This document shows, in pieces, positions 1 to 6,820 of a stretch of 11,423 bases of DNA; the first letter of the stretch is position 1, and every line of letters starts with the position of its first letter. The DNA is from Clostridia bacterium (GTDB lineage: Bacteria > Bacillota > Clostridia > Oscillospirales > Acutalibacteraceae), in the NCBI GenBank assembly GCA_017631745.1, contig JAGBSR010000206.1:1-11423 (forward strand), read 5' to 3'. The position numbers and the translations under genes were made by a program. The notes beneath the pieces were generated by a model. The model did not search any database and was not told where the DNA came from. It saw only the letters and a program-made list of their open reading frames with translations.

Positions 1-893
1 GCGATTTCATCCTGCTTTTCCCAAAGGTTCTTTGTGATATCATAAACCTGGTCTTCGCTCATAGCGTTTGTAACGATGAATGTAGCCATAATAGCAACTG
101 TTGTAGCTGTTTCATCGTCTGCGATGACTGAATAGTCAGCGCTTGTGTATTCGTGCTTAGCATAGAAGGGATAATCGTTCATAAGCTTAGCAATTACTTC
201 TTCACCGAGGTCAACAGCAACGATGTCTGTTGAAGTTGCAAGGTCTGAAACTGCGGGAGTGGGTGTGCCTGCTGTGATGAAAGCAGCATCGATAGCACCG
301 TCTTTAAGAAGAGTAGCAGCATCACCGAATGAAGCAGCTGTTTTATTGATATCCTTATCAATGTCAAGACCTGCAGCAGCGAGGATCTGAGTTGCATTGT
401 AATAAACACCTGAGCCTACGTCGCCGACAGCTACGTTCTTGCCCTTAAGGTCAGCGATTGACTTGATGCCTGAAGCCTTGGTTGCGATAACCTGGCAAAC
501 TTCAGCATAGATACAACCAACTGCTGAGAAGCAAGTGATGGGAGCTACGAAGCCGTTTGTGCCTTCGTAAGCATAGTTCATAACGTCGTTCTGAACGATA
601 GCGAACTGAGCTTCGCCGTCTTCGATCATTTCAATGTTAGCCTGTGAGCCGCCTGTTGCCTGAACAGTGAATTTGTAATCGTCTGTGCTGAATACCTGGC
701 CTGCTGCTGTTGTGAAAGCATAGTATGTACCCTGGTTGCCGCCTGAACCTGTGATGATGTTTGAGATAACCTTTGCTTCGGGAGCGTCGGTTGAATCACC
801 GTTTGTTGTAGTTGTGTCGTCGCCGTTGCCGCCGCAAGCTGCAAGTGTGAAGAGCATAAGGGCAGCAAGAAGAACTGCGAGAATCTTTTTCAT
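1..893 (-). CDS. TAXI-family TRAP transporter solute-binding lipoprotein (C-terminus cut by window edge)
   Basis: Extracytoplasmic substrate-binding component of a TRAP-type (TAXI subfamily) secondary uptake system; the ligand cannot be read from sequence. The frame is open from the ATG at 893 to the left edge, giving 297 residues plus a partial codon. The N-terminus is a lipoprotein signal: basic MKK, a hydrophobic stretch and lipobox LAAC with Cys20, followed by a Gly/Asp/Thr-rich linker to about residue 40. The mature domain has TAXI features: GSGGNQGTYY near residue 50 and GKNVAVGDVGSG near 151-162 followed by ATQILAAAGL. The family is usually about 320-340 residues, so only the last few dozen are missing. 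The start is fixed by a GGAGGTC Shine-Dalgarno at 901-907, and a strong promoter lies upstream. The membrane subunit, often a fused DctQM-like protein, would be expected beyond the left edge; that is inference. Confidence 0.9.
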   Translation of the reverse strand, partial: MKKILAVLLAALMLFTLAACGGNGDDTTTTNGDSTDAPEAKVISNIITGSGGNQGTYYAFTTAAGQVFSTDDYKFTVQATGGSQANIEMIEDGEAQFAIVQNDVMNYAYEGTNGFVAPITCFSAVGCIYAEVCQVIATKASGIKSIADLKGKNVAVGDVGSGVYYNATQILAAAGLDIDKDINKTAASFGDAATLLKDGAIDAAFITAGTPTPAVSDLATSTDIVAVDLGEEVIAKLMNDYPFYAKHEYTSADYSVIADDETATTVAIMATFIVTNAMSEDQVYDITKNLWEKQDEI

Positions 894-959
894 TGGGTTT
901 GACCTCCGTTTAATAGATTTGTTTCCTTCATAGAGTAGACTGAAAGAATTATTGATATA

Positions 960-989
960 ATTGTAATATATTTATAATGTAATTGTCAA
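960..989 (-). promoter_or_regulatory. Sigma-A-type promoter of the TAXI binding-protein gene
   Basis: On the minus strand there is a perfect -35 TTGACA (984-989), an 18-bp spacer and a -10 TACAAT (960-965). Transcription would start near 953, leaving a leader of about 60 nt before the ATG. The near-consensus boxes suggest strong expression, typical for abundant binding proteins. Confidence 0.8.
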
Positions 990-1005
990 GGGGCAAAGAA
1001 GAAAC

Positions 1006-1036
1006 TTAACAAAAAAATATGGGATAAATGTATAAT
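1006..1036 (+). promoter_or_regulatory. Tentative promoter for the aldo/keto reductase
   Basis: TTAACA (1006-1011) and a perfect TATAAT (1031-1036) are separated by 19 bp, longer than ideal. A second candidate -10, TAGAAT (1125-1130), lies closer to the gene but has no good -35 at a normal distance. The spacer 894-1159 is AT-rich and also holds three AAATTTGC-like boxes (1066-1073, 1085-1093, 1113-1120). No hairpin or riboswitch-like structure was evident. Confidence 0.35.
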
Positions 1037-1159
1037 TATTAAATATAATAAGTGTAATCGGTGAAAAATTTGCATAGACAGCATAAATTTTGCAAATATT
1101 AACAAATTGGCTAAATTTGCGTTGTAGAATATCTTTATAAGACAAAAGGAGTGATACTT

Positions 1160-2257
1160 ATGAAAAAACTCGGTTTCGGATGTATGCGTCTTCCGCTTAA
1201 AAATAAAAAAATCGGCGGCAGTGTAGACCTTGAAAGAACAAAAGAAATGGTGGACTGTTATCTCGGTGAGGGCTTTACATATTTCGATACTGCATATATG
1301 TACCACGACGGCAGAAGCGAAAGAAGTGTAAGAGAAGCGTTGGTGAAAAGATATCCCCGTGAAAGCTTCCTGCTTGCAGATAAAATGCCCGTCGGCATGC
1401 TCGTGACAAAGGGTGATACGGGCAGAATTTTCCGCCACCAGCTAAAGAGATGCGGCGTTGAATATTTTGACTATTATCTGCTTCACGCCCTGAACGCAAA
1501 ATATCTCGAAAAGGCGGAAAGATTAGGAGTTTTCGAATATCTGCAGGCTAAAAAAGCTGAGGGCAAAATCAAAAAACTCGGCTTTTCCTTCCACGACTCT
1601 GCCGAGGTCCTCGACAGAATACTCACAAGACACCCTGATATGGAATTTGTGCAGCTTCAGATAAACTATCTCGACTGGGAAGACGAAAAGGTGCAGTCAC
1701 GCCTTTGCTACGAGGTTGCAAGAAAGCACGGTAAGGACATTATCGTTATGGAGCCCGTAAAGGGCGGTAAGCTAGCAGATGTGCCCGAAAAGGTGAAGAC
1801 TCTCTTCAATGAGGTGCACCCCGACTGGTCAGAGGCATCCTGGGCAGTGCGCTTCACCGCGGGCTTAGACGGCGTTATCTGTGTGCTCAGCGGTATGTCA
1901 AATATGGCTCAGCTTAAAGACAATATGAGCTATATGAAAGACTTTGAGCCTCTCGGTGAAAGAGAACTTAATCTGCTCAAAACAGCGGCAGGTATTATCA
2001 ACAATAAAGATAGCATTCCCTGCACCTGCTGCAGATATTGCACAGCCGGCTGTCCCGTTGATATTCCTATTCCCGAGTACTTCACAGCCTACAATAAAAA
2101 ACTCGCAGGTGACAGCAATTACAAGGAATATTTTGAAAGCAGTACCGACAAAAAGGGCCGCGCCGAGCAGTGCATCAGATGCAAAAAGTGTGAGCAGGCT
2201 TGTCCTCAGCATATAAATATTGCTGAAAAGCTCGCTGAAATCAAAGATATTATCTGA
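1160..2257 (+). CDS. Aldo/keto reductase with C-terminal 4Fe-4S (ferredoxin-like) domain
   Basis: Predicted cytoplasmic oxidoreductase of 365 residues, of the COG1453-like aldo/keto reductase group that carries iron-sulfur clusters; the substrate is unknown. Residues 1 to about 275 form the (beta/alpha)8 reductase domain. The usual catalytic tetrad is visible: Asp43 and Tyr48 (FDTAYMYHDG), Lys75 (LADKMP) and His109 (YYLLHAL). The C-terminal domain has two cysteine groups: Cys288, Cys291, Cys294 and Cys298 (CRYCTAGCP context), and Cys338, Cys341, Cys344 and Cys348 (CIRCKKCEQACP), enough for two 4Fe-4S clusters. The ATG at 1160 is chosen because AAGGAG (1146-1151) lies 8 nt upstream; an in-frame GTG at 1151 overlaps that site and is unlikely to be used. 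No clear terminator follows; the next gene has its own promoter 19 bp past the stop. Confidence 0.92.
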   Translation: MKKLGFGCMRLPLKNKKIGGSVDLERTKEMVDCYLGEGFTYFDTAYMYHDGRSERSVREALVKRYPRESFLLADKMPVGMLVTKGDTGRIFRHQLKRCGVEYFDYYLLHALNAKYLEKAERLGVFEYLQAKKAEGKIKKLGFSFHDSAEVLDRILTRHPDMEFVQLQINYLDWEDEKVQSRLCYEVARKHGKDIIVMEPVKGGKLADVPEKVKTLFNEVHPDWSEASWAVRFTAGLDGVICVLSGMSNMAQLKDNMSYMKDFEPLGERELNLLKTAAGIINNKDSIPCTCCRYCTAGCPVDIPIPEYFTAYNKKLAGDSNYKEYFESSTDKKGRAEQCIRCKKCEQACPQHINIAEKLAEIKDII

Positions 2258-2275
2258 ATGGTTATGCCGAAAACA

Positions 2276-2304
2276 TTGACTTTTCAAGACAGTTGTTATA
2301 TTAT
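2276..2304 (+). promoter_or_regulatory. Promoter of hppA
   Basis: TTGACT (2276-2281), a 17-bp spacer and TATTAT (2299-2304) give a good sigma-A-type promoter. The predicted start near 2311 leaves a leader of about 60 nt that begins just before a hairpin at 2316-2344. Confidence 0.75.
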
Positions 2305-2315
2305 AAAAGTCAACA

Positions 2316-2344
2316 CAAAGCCCGTATAATAAATATGGGCTTTG
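2316..2344 (+). promoter_or_regulatory. Stem-loop in the hppA 5' leader
   Basis: CAAAGCCC (2316-2323) pairs perfectly with GGGCTTTG (2337-2344) around a 13-nt AT-rich loop. There is no T-tract after it, so it is not a standard terminator. It lies at the predicted 5' end of the hppA transcript, where a hairpin can stabilise an mRNA. The loop contains TATAAT (2325-2330), but no suitable -35 precedes it. Confidence 0.5.
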
Positions 2345-2370
2345 AATCTACATAAAAAGGAGTTTTACTT

Positions 2371-4401
2371 ATGGAAAAAATTATCTATGTTATTCCTTTC
2401 ATAGGTATTGTAGGTATGCTTTTTGCTTTATACCTTGCAATGAAAATCAATAAGCAGGATCCCGGTACAGAGAGAATGAAAGAGATTTCTGCTGCTATCC
2501 ACGGCGGTGCAAAAGCATTCCTCTTTGCTGAATACAAAATACTTGTGTTCTTTGTTCTTGTGCTTTTTGCAGCTATCGGTTGCTGTCTCTCATGGGGCAC
2601 AGCGGTAAGCTTTTTAGTTGGTGCTGCTTTCTCGGTAGGTGCAGGCTATTTCGGTATGACAGTTGCAACAAAGGCCAATGTAAGAACAGCTCAGGCAGCT
2701 GCTAAGGGCGGTATGAAAAAGGCTCTTTCCGTTGCTTTCTCAGGCGGTGCCGTAATGGGTATGAGCGTTGTAGGTCTCGGCATTCTCGGCATTTCTGCAA
2801 TTTATATCCTCACAAAGGATACCGATGTGCTTTTCGGTTTCAGCCTCGGCGCTTCATCAATTGCTCTTTTTGCCCGTGTAGGCGGCGGTATTTATACAAA
2901 GGCTGCTGACGTCGGTGCTGACCTTGTTGGTAAGGTTGAAGCAGGTATTCCCGAAGATGACCCAAGAAACCCCGCTGTTATCGCCGATAACGTAGGTGAT
3001 AATGTAGGTGACGTAGCAGGTATGGGTGCTGACCTTTTTGAAAGCTATGCAGGTGCTGTAATTTCAGCTGTTACACTCGGTATTGCTGCTTTTGCTCAGT
3101 GGTCAAACCCCTCAATCGGTCCTCTTTATCCTCTTTATATCGCTGCTATCGGTGTTGTTGCTTCAATGATCGCAACATTCCTTGTGCGCGGCGGAAAGTC
3201 GGATCCTCACAAGTCACTTAAGGTGGCAACAAATGCTGCCTCAATCGTAGTTATGATTGCAGGTCTTGCTCTTAGTAAGTATATGTTCGGCTCCTGGAAA
3301 TACGGTTTTGCTGTTTTTGCAGGTATCCTTGTAGGTATTCTTATCGGCTCACTGACAGAGGTTTACACTTCAGATTCTTATAAATCTGTAAGAAAGATTG
3401 CTGAGCAGTCAGAAACAGGTACTGCAACAAACATCATTTCAGGTATTGCTGTAGGTCTTCGTTCAACAGCAACACCCATTCTTCTTATCTGTGTAGCTAT
3501 CTTTGTTTCATACTTCTGCTGTAAGAGTGAATTTACAGGCACAGGTATTTACGGTGTTGCCCTTGCAGCTGTAGGTATGCTTTCAACAACTGGTATCACA
3601 GTAGCAGTTGACGCTTACGGTCCTATTGCAGATAATGCAGGTGGTATTGCTGAAATGGCAGGTCTTGATGAAAGCGTAAGAGAAGTTACAGATAAGCTCG
3701 ACTCAGTAGGTAACACAACAGCGGCTATAGGTAAGGGTTTTGCTATCGGCTCGGCAGCTCTCACAGCTCTTGCTCTGTTCTTCTCATATTCACAGGCTGT
3801 TAATCTTGAAGACGGTGGCATTGATCTTCTCGACTATCAGGTAGTTATCGGTCTTCTTATCGGCGGTGTGCTTCCCTTTGTATTCTCAGCATTCACTATG
3901 GAATCAGTAAGTAAGGCAGCTTATGAGATGATTGAAGAGGTACGCAGACAGTTCAAGACTATTCCCGGTATTCTTGAAGGTAAGGCTAAGCCTGACTATG
4001 AGACTTGTGTTGCTATTTCAACAACAGCAGCTCTTAAAGAAATGGTAGTACCCGGTGTGCTTGCAGTTGTTTCACCTCTGCTCGTTGGCTGTATTCTCGG
4101 TGTAAGAGCTCTCGGAGGTCTGCTTGCAGGCTCACTTGTAACAGGTGTGCTCCTTGCAATCTTTATGTCAAACTCAGGCGGTGCCTGGGATAACGCTAAG
4201 AAGTTCATTGAAAGCGGTGTACACGGCGGTAAGGGCGGCGAAGCTCATAAGGCTTCAGTTGTTGGCGATACAGTCGGTGACCCCTTCAAAGATACGGCAG
4301 GCCCCTCAATCAACATTCTTATCAAGCTTATGTCAGTTGTTGCACTTGTATTTGCGCCCTTGTTTATGATGATCAACAGCGGCCAGGGCTTCCTGATGTA
4401 A
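2371..4401 (+). CDS. hppA: Membrane-bound ion-pumping pyrophosphatase (K+-dependent type, possibly Na+-translocating)
   Basis: Integral membrane enzyme of 676 residues that hydrolyses PPi and pumps H+ or Na+ out of the cytoplasm. It has about 16 hydrophobic segments, as expected for the family, and is full length. Active-site motifs are intact: DVGADLVGKVE (residues 180-190), the Asp-rich stretch from DDPRNP (196-201) through Asp206, Asp210 and Asp214 in the DNVGDNVGD region, and GDTVGDPFKDTAGP near the C-terminus. GNTTAAIGKG (447-456) has Ala451 where K+-independent enzymes carry Lys, so K+ dependence is expected. Glu224 in ADLFESY sits at the position described for Na+-pumping members, one helical turn before the Glu of plant H+ pumps (FGSYAES). 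The start has AAGGAG (2357-2362) 8 nt upstream. It is a single-gene unit with its own promoter and terminator. Ion choice is inferred, not proven. Confidence 0.97.
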   Translation: MEKIIYVIPFIGIVGMLFALYLAMKINKQDPGTERMKEISAAIHGGAKAFLFAEYKILVFFVLVLFAAIGCCLSWGTAVSFLVGAAFSVGAGYFGMTVATKANVRTAQAAAKGGMKKALSVAFSGGAVMGMSVVGLGILGISAIYILTKDTDVLFGFSLGASSIALFARVGGGIYTKAADVGADLVGKVEAGIPEDDPRNPAVIADNVGDNVGDVAGMGADLFESYAGAVISAVTLGIAAFAQWSNPSIGPLYPLYIAAIGVVASMIATFLVRGGKSDPHKSLKVATNAASIVVMIAGLALSKYMFGSWKYGFAVFAGILVGILIGSLTEVYTSDSYKSVRKIAEQSETGTATNIISGIAVGLRSTATPILLICVAIFVSYFCCKSEFTGTGIYGVALAAVGMLSTTGITVAVDAYGPIADNAGGIAEMAGLDESVREVTDKLDSVGNTTAAIGKGFAIGSAALTALALFFSYSQAVNLEDGGIDLLDYQVVIGLLIGGVLPFVFSAFTMESVSKAAYEMIEEVRRQFKTIPGILEGKAKPDYETCVAISTTAALKEMVVPGVLAVVSPLLVGCILGVRALGGLLAGSLVTGVLLAIFMSNSGGAWDNAKKFIESGVHGGKGGEAHKASVVGDTVGDPFKDTAGPSINILIKLMSVVALVFAPLFMMINSGQGFLM

Positions 4402-4422
4402 TCGCAAATCAAGCTATAATTT

Positions 4423-4452
4423 AAGCGAGCAGGCGAAGCTTGCTCGCTTTTT
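4423..4452 (+). terminator. Intrinsic terminator after hppA
   Basis: AAGCGAGCA (4423-4431) pairs perfectly with TGCTCGCTT (4441-4449) around a 9-nt loop. A run of five T (4448-4452) follows, starting 47 bp after the hppA stop codon. Confidence 0.85.
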
Positions 4453-4476
4453 GCTGTTTCGGGCGGTAAATTCCAC

Positions 4477-4505
4477 TTGTAAAAAAATGTGACCTATTGT
4501 ATAAT
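4477..4505 (+). promoter_or_regulatory. Promoter of the hexosaminidase gene
   Basis: TTGTAA (4477-4482), a 17-bp spacer and a perfect TATAAT (4500-4505). The predicted start near 4512 gives a very short leader of just over 20 nt before the ATG. Confidence 0.7.
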
Positions 4506-4534
4506 AAAATCATCAAGTGTCCAGAGGTGAAAAT

Positions 4535-6124
4535 ATGAAATACAGCATAATACCCGAGCCTTTGAAAATGAATGTTGGCAGAGACGGTGCATTTACCCTT
4601 ACCCGTCTTTGCGAGGTTGAATATGATGAAGGCTCAGAGAAGGCATATAAGGCTCTCATCAAGTTTCTCCGTGATTCATTTTCTATGGAGCTTCTCGGTA
4701 CGGGCAGAGAGAAAATAACACTGAAAATTGATGATAATATAAAAAATGCCGAGGGTTATACCATTTCTGTTTCAAAGGACTCTGCCGTTATCTGCGGCAA
4801 AGATGAAGCAGGGGTGCTTTACGGTGTGCAGAGTCTTAAACAGCTTCTGTTTCAGGGTGAGCTGACGCTGCCGGAAATTGAAATCGAAGACCGACCGAGA
4901 TTTTCATACAGAGGCTTTATGCTCGACTGCGGAAGATACTTCTTCACTGTGGATGCGGTCAAGGTTTTCCTTGAGATGATGGCGCTTCATAAGCTCAATG
5001 CATTTCATTGGCACCTGAGTGAAGATCAGGGCTTCAGAGCACAGATACTCGATAAATTGCTTCTTACGGAAATAGGCTCATACAGAAGCCATACCAACTT
5101 CAACACTCTCAAACACGAGGGCTATTACACCGTTGACGATATGAAAGAAATTGTGGAGTACGCCCATAATCTTTGTATTAAGGTTATTCCCGAGATTGAT
5201 ACCCCGGGTCACGCGGTGGCTATGATTGCAGCTTATCCCGAGCTTTCCTGCTTTAACAGAGAACTGCAGGTTGCAACTCATTGGGGCGTAAAGCATGATG
5301 TGCTCTGTATAGGAAAAGAGAGCACCTTTGAGTTTATGCAGACGGTGATTGATGAGCTTCTTGAAACCTTCACAGACGGTGTATTTCATCTGGGTGGTGA
5401 CGAGGTACCCGTAACAAGATGGAAGCTTTGTCCGCACTGTCAGAAGAGAATAAAAGATGAAGGGCTCAGCGACGAAAAGGCTCTTCATACATACTACCTT
5501 GACAGAATGGCAGATTACCTCAAAAACAAAGGTGTTCAGGCGGTTATGTGGAACGACAGCATTAAGGATTATATGGTGGGAAAAGATGTAATCTGGCAGT
5601 TTTGGAACGGCGGTATGAAAAGGGAAGATGTTGTGTTCGAAATCAACTCAGGCAGACCTTTCATTATGTCAAACACCAGCGCTTATTATCTTGACTTGCC
5701 TTATGCCCATGTAAATCTTAAGGATACATACGATTTTGAGCCGGTTTATGACGGCATCAGAGAAGAAAATAAGCATCTTGTCAGGGGCATCGAGGCGTGT
5801 CTGTGGTCGGAGTTTGTGCCCACAATGAAGAAGGCGGGTTACTGTACCTATCCCAGATTAGGCGCTTTCAGTGAAACAGCCTGGTCGCTGAAGGAAAACA
5901 AAAGCTACGACAGATTTCTCAGAAAGCTCCCGTCATATTACAGCATTCTTGAGGGGTACGGCATAGATACAGCTACTCTCAGACAGGCTGTTCCGAATGT
6001 GGCGAGAAAGGTGGGAAATCTTATCTGGTGGGAAAGAAGAAAGCTTTGCTGGCAGGGACTTCACAACCTTATTGATAATAAAGCAGTTGAACGCAAATAT
6101 GCGCACAAGAAGAAAAAACAATGA
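4535..6124 (+). CDS. Cytoplasmic GH20 beta-N-acetylhexosaminidase
   Basis: Glycoside hydrolase family 20 enzyme of 529 residues that removes terminal beta-linked GlcNAc/GalNAc by substrate-assisted catalysis. Residues 1 to about 118 form the non-catalytic GH20b-type domain (VLYGVQSLKQLL at about 94-105). The catalytic barrel starts at YRGFMLDCGR (125-134) and contains the HWHLSEDQGFR stretch and PEIDTPGHA. The catalytic Asp-Glu pair is Asp289-Glu290 in HLGGDE (285-290), and a Trp-rich segment (VIWQFWNGG) follows. There is no signal peptide or anchor, so it should act inside the cell on imported or recycled amino-sugar oligosaccharides. The C-terminus is Lys-rich. The ATG at 4535 follows AGAGG (4523-4527) at 7 nt; an in-frame GTG at 4517 lies upstream of that site and is not favoured. 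Substrate linkage cannot be read. Confidence 0.95.
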   Translation: MKYSIIPEPLKMNVGRDGAFTLTRLCEVEYDEGSEKAYKALIKFLRDSFSMELLGTGREKITLKIDDNIKNAEGYTISVSKDSAVICGKDEAGVLYGVQSLKQLLFQGELTLPEIEIEDRPRFSYRGFMLDCGRYFFTVDAVKVFLEMMALHKLNAFHWHLSEDQGFRAQILDKLLLTEIGSYRSHTNFNTLKHEGYYTVDDMKEIVEYAHNLCIKVIPEIDTPGHAVAMIAAYPELSCFNRELQVATHWGVKHDVLCIGKESTFEFMQTVIDELLETFTDGVFHLGGDEVPVTRWKLCPHCQKRIKDEGLSDEKALHTYYLDRMADYLKNKGVQAVMWNDSIKDYMVGKDVIWQFWNGGMKREDVVFEINSGRPFIMSNTSAYYLDLPYAHVNLKDTYDFEPVYDGIREENKHLVRGIEACLWSEFVPTMKKAGYCTYPRLGAFSETAWSLKENKSYDRFLRKLPSYYSILEGYGIDTATLRQAVPNVARKVGNLIWWERRKLCWQGLHNLIDNKAVERKYAHKKKKQ

Positions 6125-6155
6125 TTCATCTTATGCCTATGCATAAAGTATACTC

Positions 6156-6203
6156 AGTAAAAAAACAGCTTCGGTAACAATACTCCCGAAGCTGTTTTTT
6201 ACT
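6156..6203 (+). terminator. Intrinsic terminator of the hexosaminidase gene, bidirectional in form
   Basis: CAGCTTCGG (6166-6174) pairs with CCGAAGCTG (6186-6194). The stem is flanked by seven A (6159-6165) and six T (6195-6200), so it can work on either strand. The outer AGT (6156-6158) and ACT (6201-6203) extend the symmetry. It ends the upstream gene and shields it from the convergent XRE gene. Confidence 0.88.
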
Positions 6204-6239
6204 GCAGAAATTTTAACAGACCTTTTTGCAAATAAGAAA

Positions 6240-6261
6240 CGCCGCTCTGAAAAGAGCGGCG
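6240..6261 (-). terminator. Intrinsic terminator of the XRE regulator gene
   Basis: A perfect 9-bp GC-rich stem (6240-6248 with 6253-6261) has a 4-nt loop. On the minus strand it is followed by a T-rich stretch (GTTTCTTATTT). It begins 12 bp beyond the stop codon of the XRE gene. Confidence 0.75.
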
Positions 6262-6273
6262 ATAAGAATTTAA

Positions 6274-6522
6274 TTAGTCTTCTTTACCAACAAGCCAGTT
6301 GATTGATACACCGAGTACATCAGCAATTGCAACGAGCTCATAGTCGTTTACGCTTCTGATCTGACCTTCGAGCTTTGAAAGGCCTGATGCTGTAAGTTCT
6401 ACGCCTTTGATCTGGAGCTGAGTAAGCAAATCAATTTGCTTAATTCCTAATTCTTTTCTTTTTGCCTCGATTTTTGCGCCGACAATATTACGGTCACCGA
6501 GGGGTTGTTTTCGAATTCTCAT
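6274..6522 (-). CDS. Small XRE-family helix-turn-helix regulator
   Basis: DNA-binding protein of 82 residues consisting almost only of a Cro/C1-type helix-turn-helix. Visible landmarks are KIEAKRKELGIKQIDLL (about 17-33, first helices), ELTASGLSKLEGQIRSV (recognition helix region, about 42-58) and ELVAIADVLGVSINWLVG (closing helices, about 62-79). There is no sensor or other domain. The ATG at 6522 is chosen because AAGGTG lies 8 nt upstream; the frame stays open further upstream to 6588, but that stretch covers the promoter and is not family-like. The gene diverges from the nicotinate phosphoribosyltransferase gene, so it may control itself and possibly that neighbour; this is inference. Similar single-domain XRE proteins occur widely in clostridial chromosomes and mobile elements; no mobile gene is adjacent here. 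Confidence 0.85.
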   Translation of the reverse strand: MRIRKQPLGDRNIVGAKIEAKRKELGIKQIDLLTQLQIKGVELTASGLSKLEGQIRSVNDYELVAIADVLGVSINWLVGKED

Positions 6523-6578
6523 AACATTCTCACCTTCAATATAATTATAAAACCCCAAAGTGGATTTCACTATATTAA

Positions 6579-6608
6579 ATGATAACATAACGGGTGAGTT
6601 TTTGTCAA
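6579..6608 (-). promoter_or_regulatory. Promoter of the XRE regulator gene
   Basis: On the minus strand there is a perfect TTGACA (6603-6608), an 18-bp spacer and TATCAT (6579-6584). A short dyad, AGTG/CACT (6559-6562 and 6568-6571), lies just downstream near the expected start site and could be an autoregulatory operator, though it is only 4 bp per arm. Confidence 0.7.
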
Positions 6609-6793
6609 GGAAATTAAAACAGCACAGTATACAAACTTATTTCTAAGCAAGAATTCTGATGGTAAAAAATACATATTTTTACACAAAAATGCAAATTTGT
6701 ATATTTTGTTGTGAGTAAAATTTTGAAAAAAGTCTTTAAAAAATTTACTCAAAGTAGTATAATTAATCTGATTATAGTGCGATAACTGTCGCT
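6609..6793. other. AT-rich divergent regulatory spacer with inverted repeats
   Basis: No gene is seen here. The spacer contains a GTAAAAA/TTTTTAC inverted repeat (6662-6668 and 6676-6682) and a GAGTAAA/TTTACTC inverted repeat (6713-6719 and 6744-6750). The second pair flanks the predicted -35 box of the downstream gene. These could be operators, but AT-rich DNA yields such repeats by chance fairly often. Confidence 0.4.
6735..6763 (+). promoter_or_regulatory. Promoter of the nicotinate phosphoribosyltransferase operon
   Basis: A perfect TATAAT (6758-6763) is preceded at 17 bp by a weaker TTTAAA (6735-6740). The predicted start is near 6770. The -35 lies between the arms of the GAGTAAA/TTTACTC repeat, so a protein bound there could block the promoter. 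Confidence 0.55.
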
Positions 6794-6820
6794 ATGGAAA
6801 AAGAAAGGCTGTGTATTTTT

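Noticed and set aside
1151..1159. Upstream GTG as start of the aldo/keto reductase
   Set aside because: The GTG overlaps the AAGGAG ribosome site that serves the ATG at 1160, and the family-like N-terminus begins at the ATG.
986..1438. Minus-strand open frame of 150 codons overlapping the start of the aldo/keto reductase
   Set aside because: It covers the divergent promoter spacer and the antisense of a clear reductase domain; no family resemblance or ribosome site.
2316..2344. Hairpin as terminator of the aldo/keto reductase
   Set aside because: No T-tract follows, and it lies downstream of the hppA promoter.
4517..4534. Upstream GTG as start of the hexosaminidase
   Set aside because: It lies upstream of the AGAGG site and only about 5 nt after the predicted transcription start; the ATG at 4535 has correct spacing.
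6523..6588. N-terminal extension of the XRE protein by 22 residues
   Set aside because: The extension overlaps the -10 box of the gene's own promoter and lacks a ribosome site, while ATG 6522 has AAGGTG at 8 nt.
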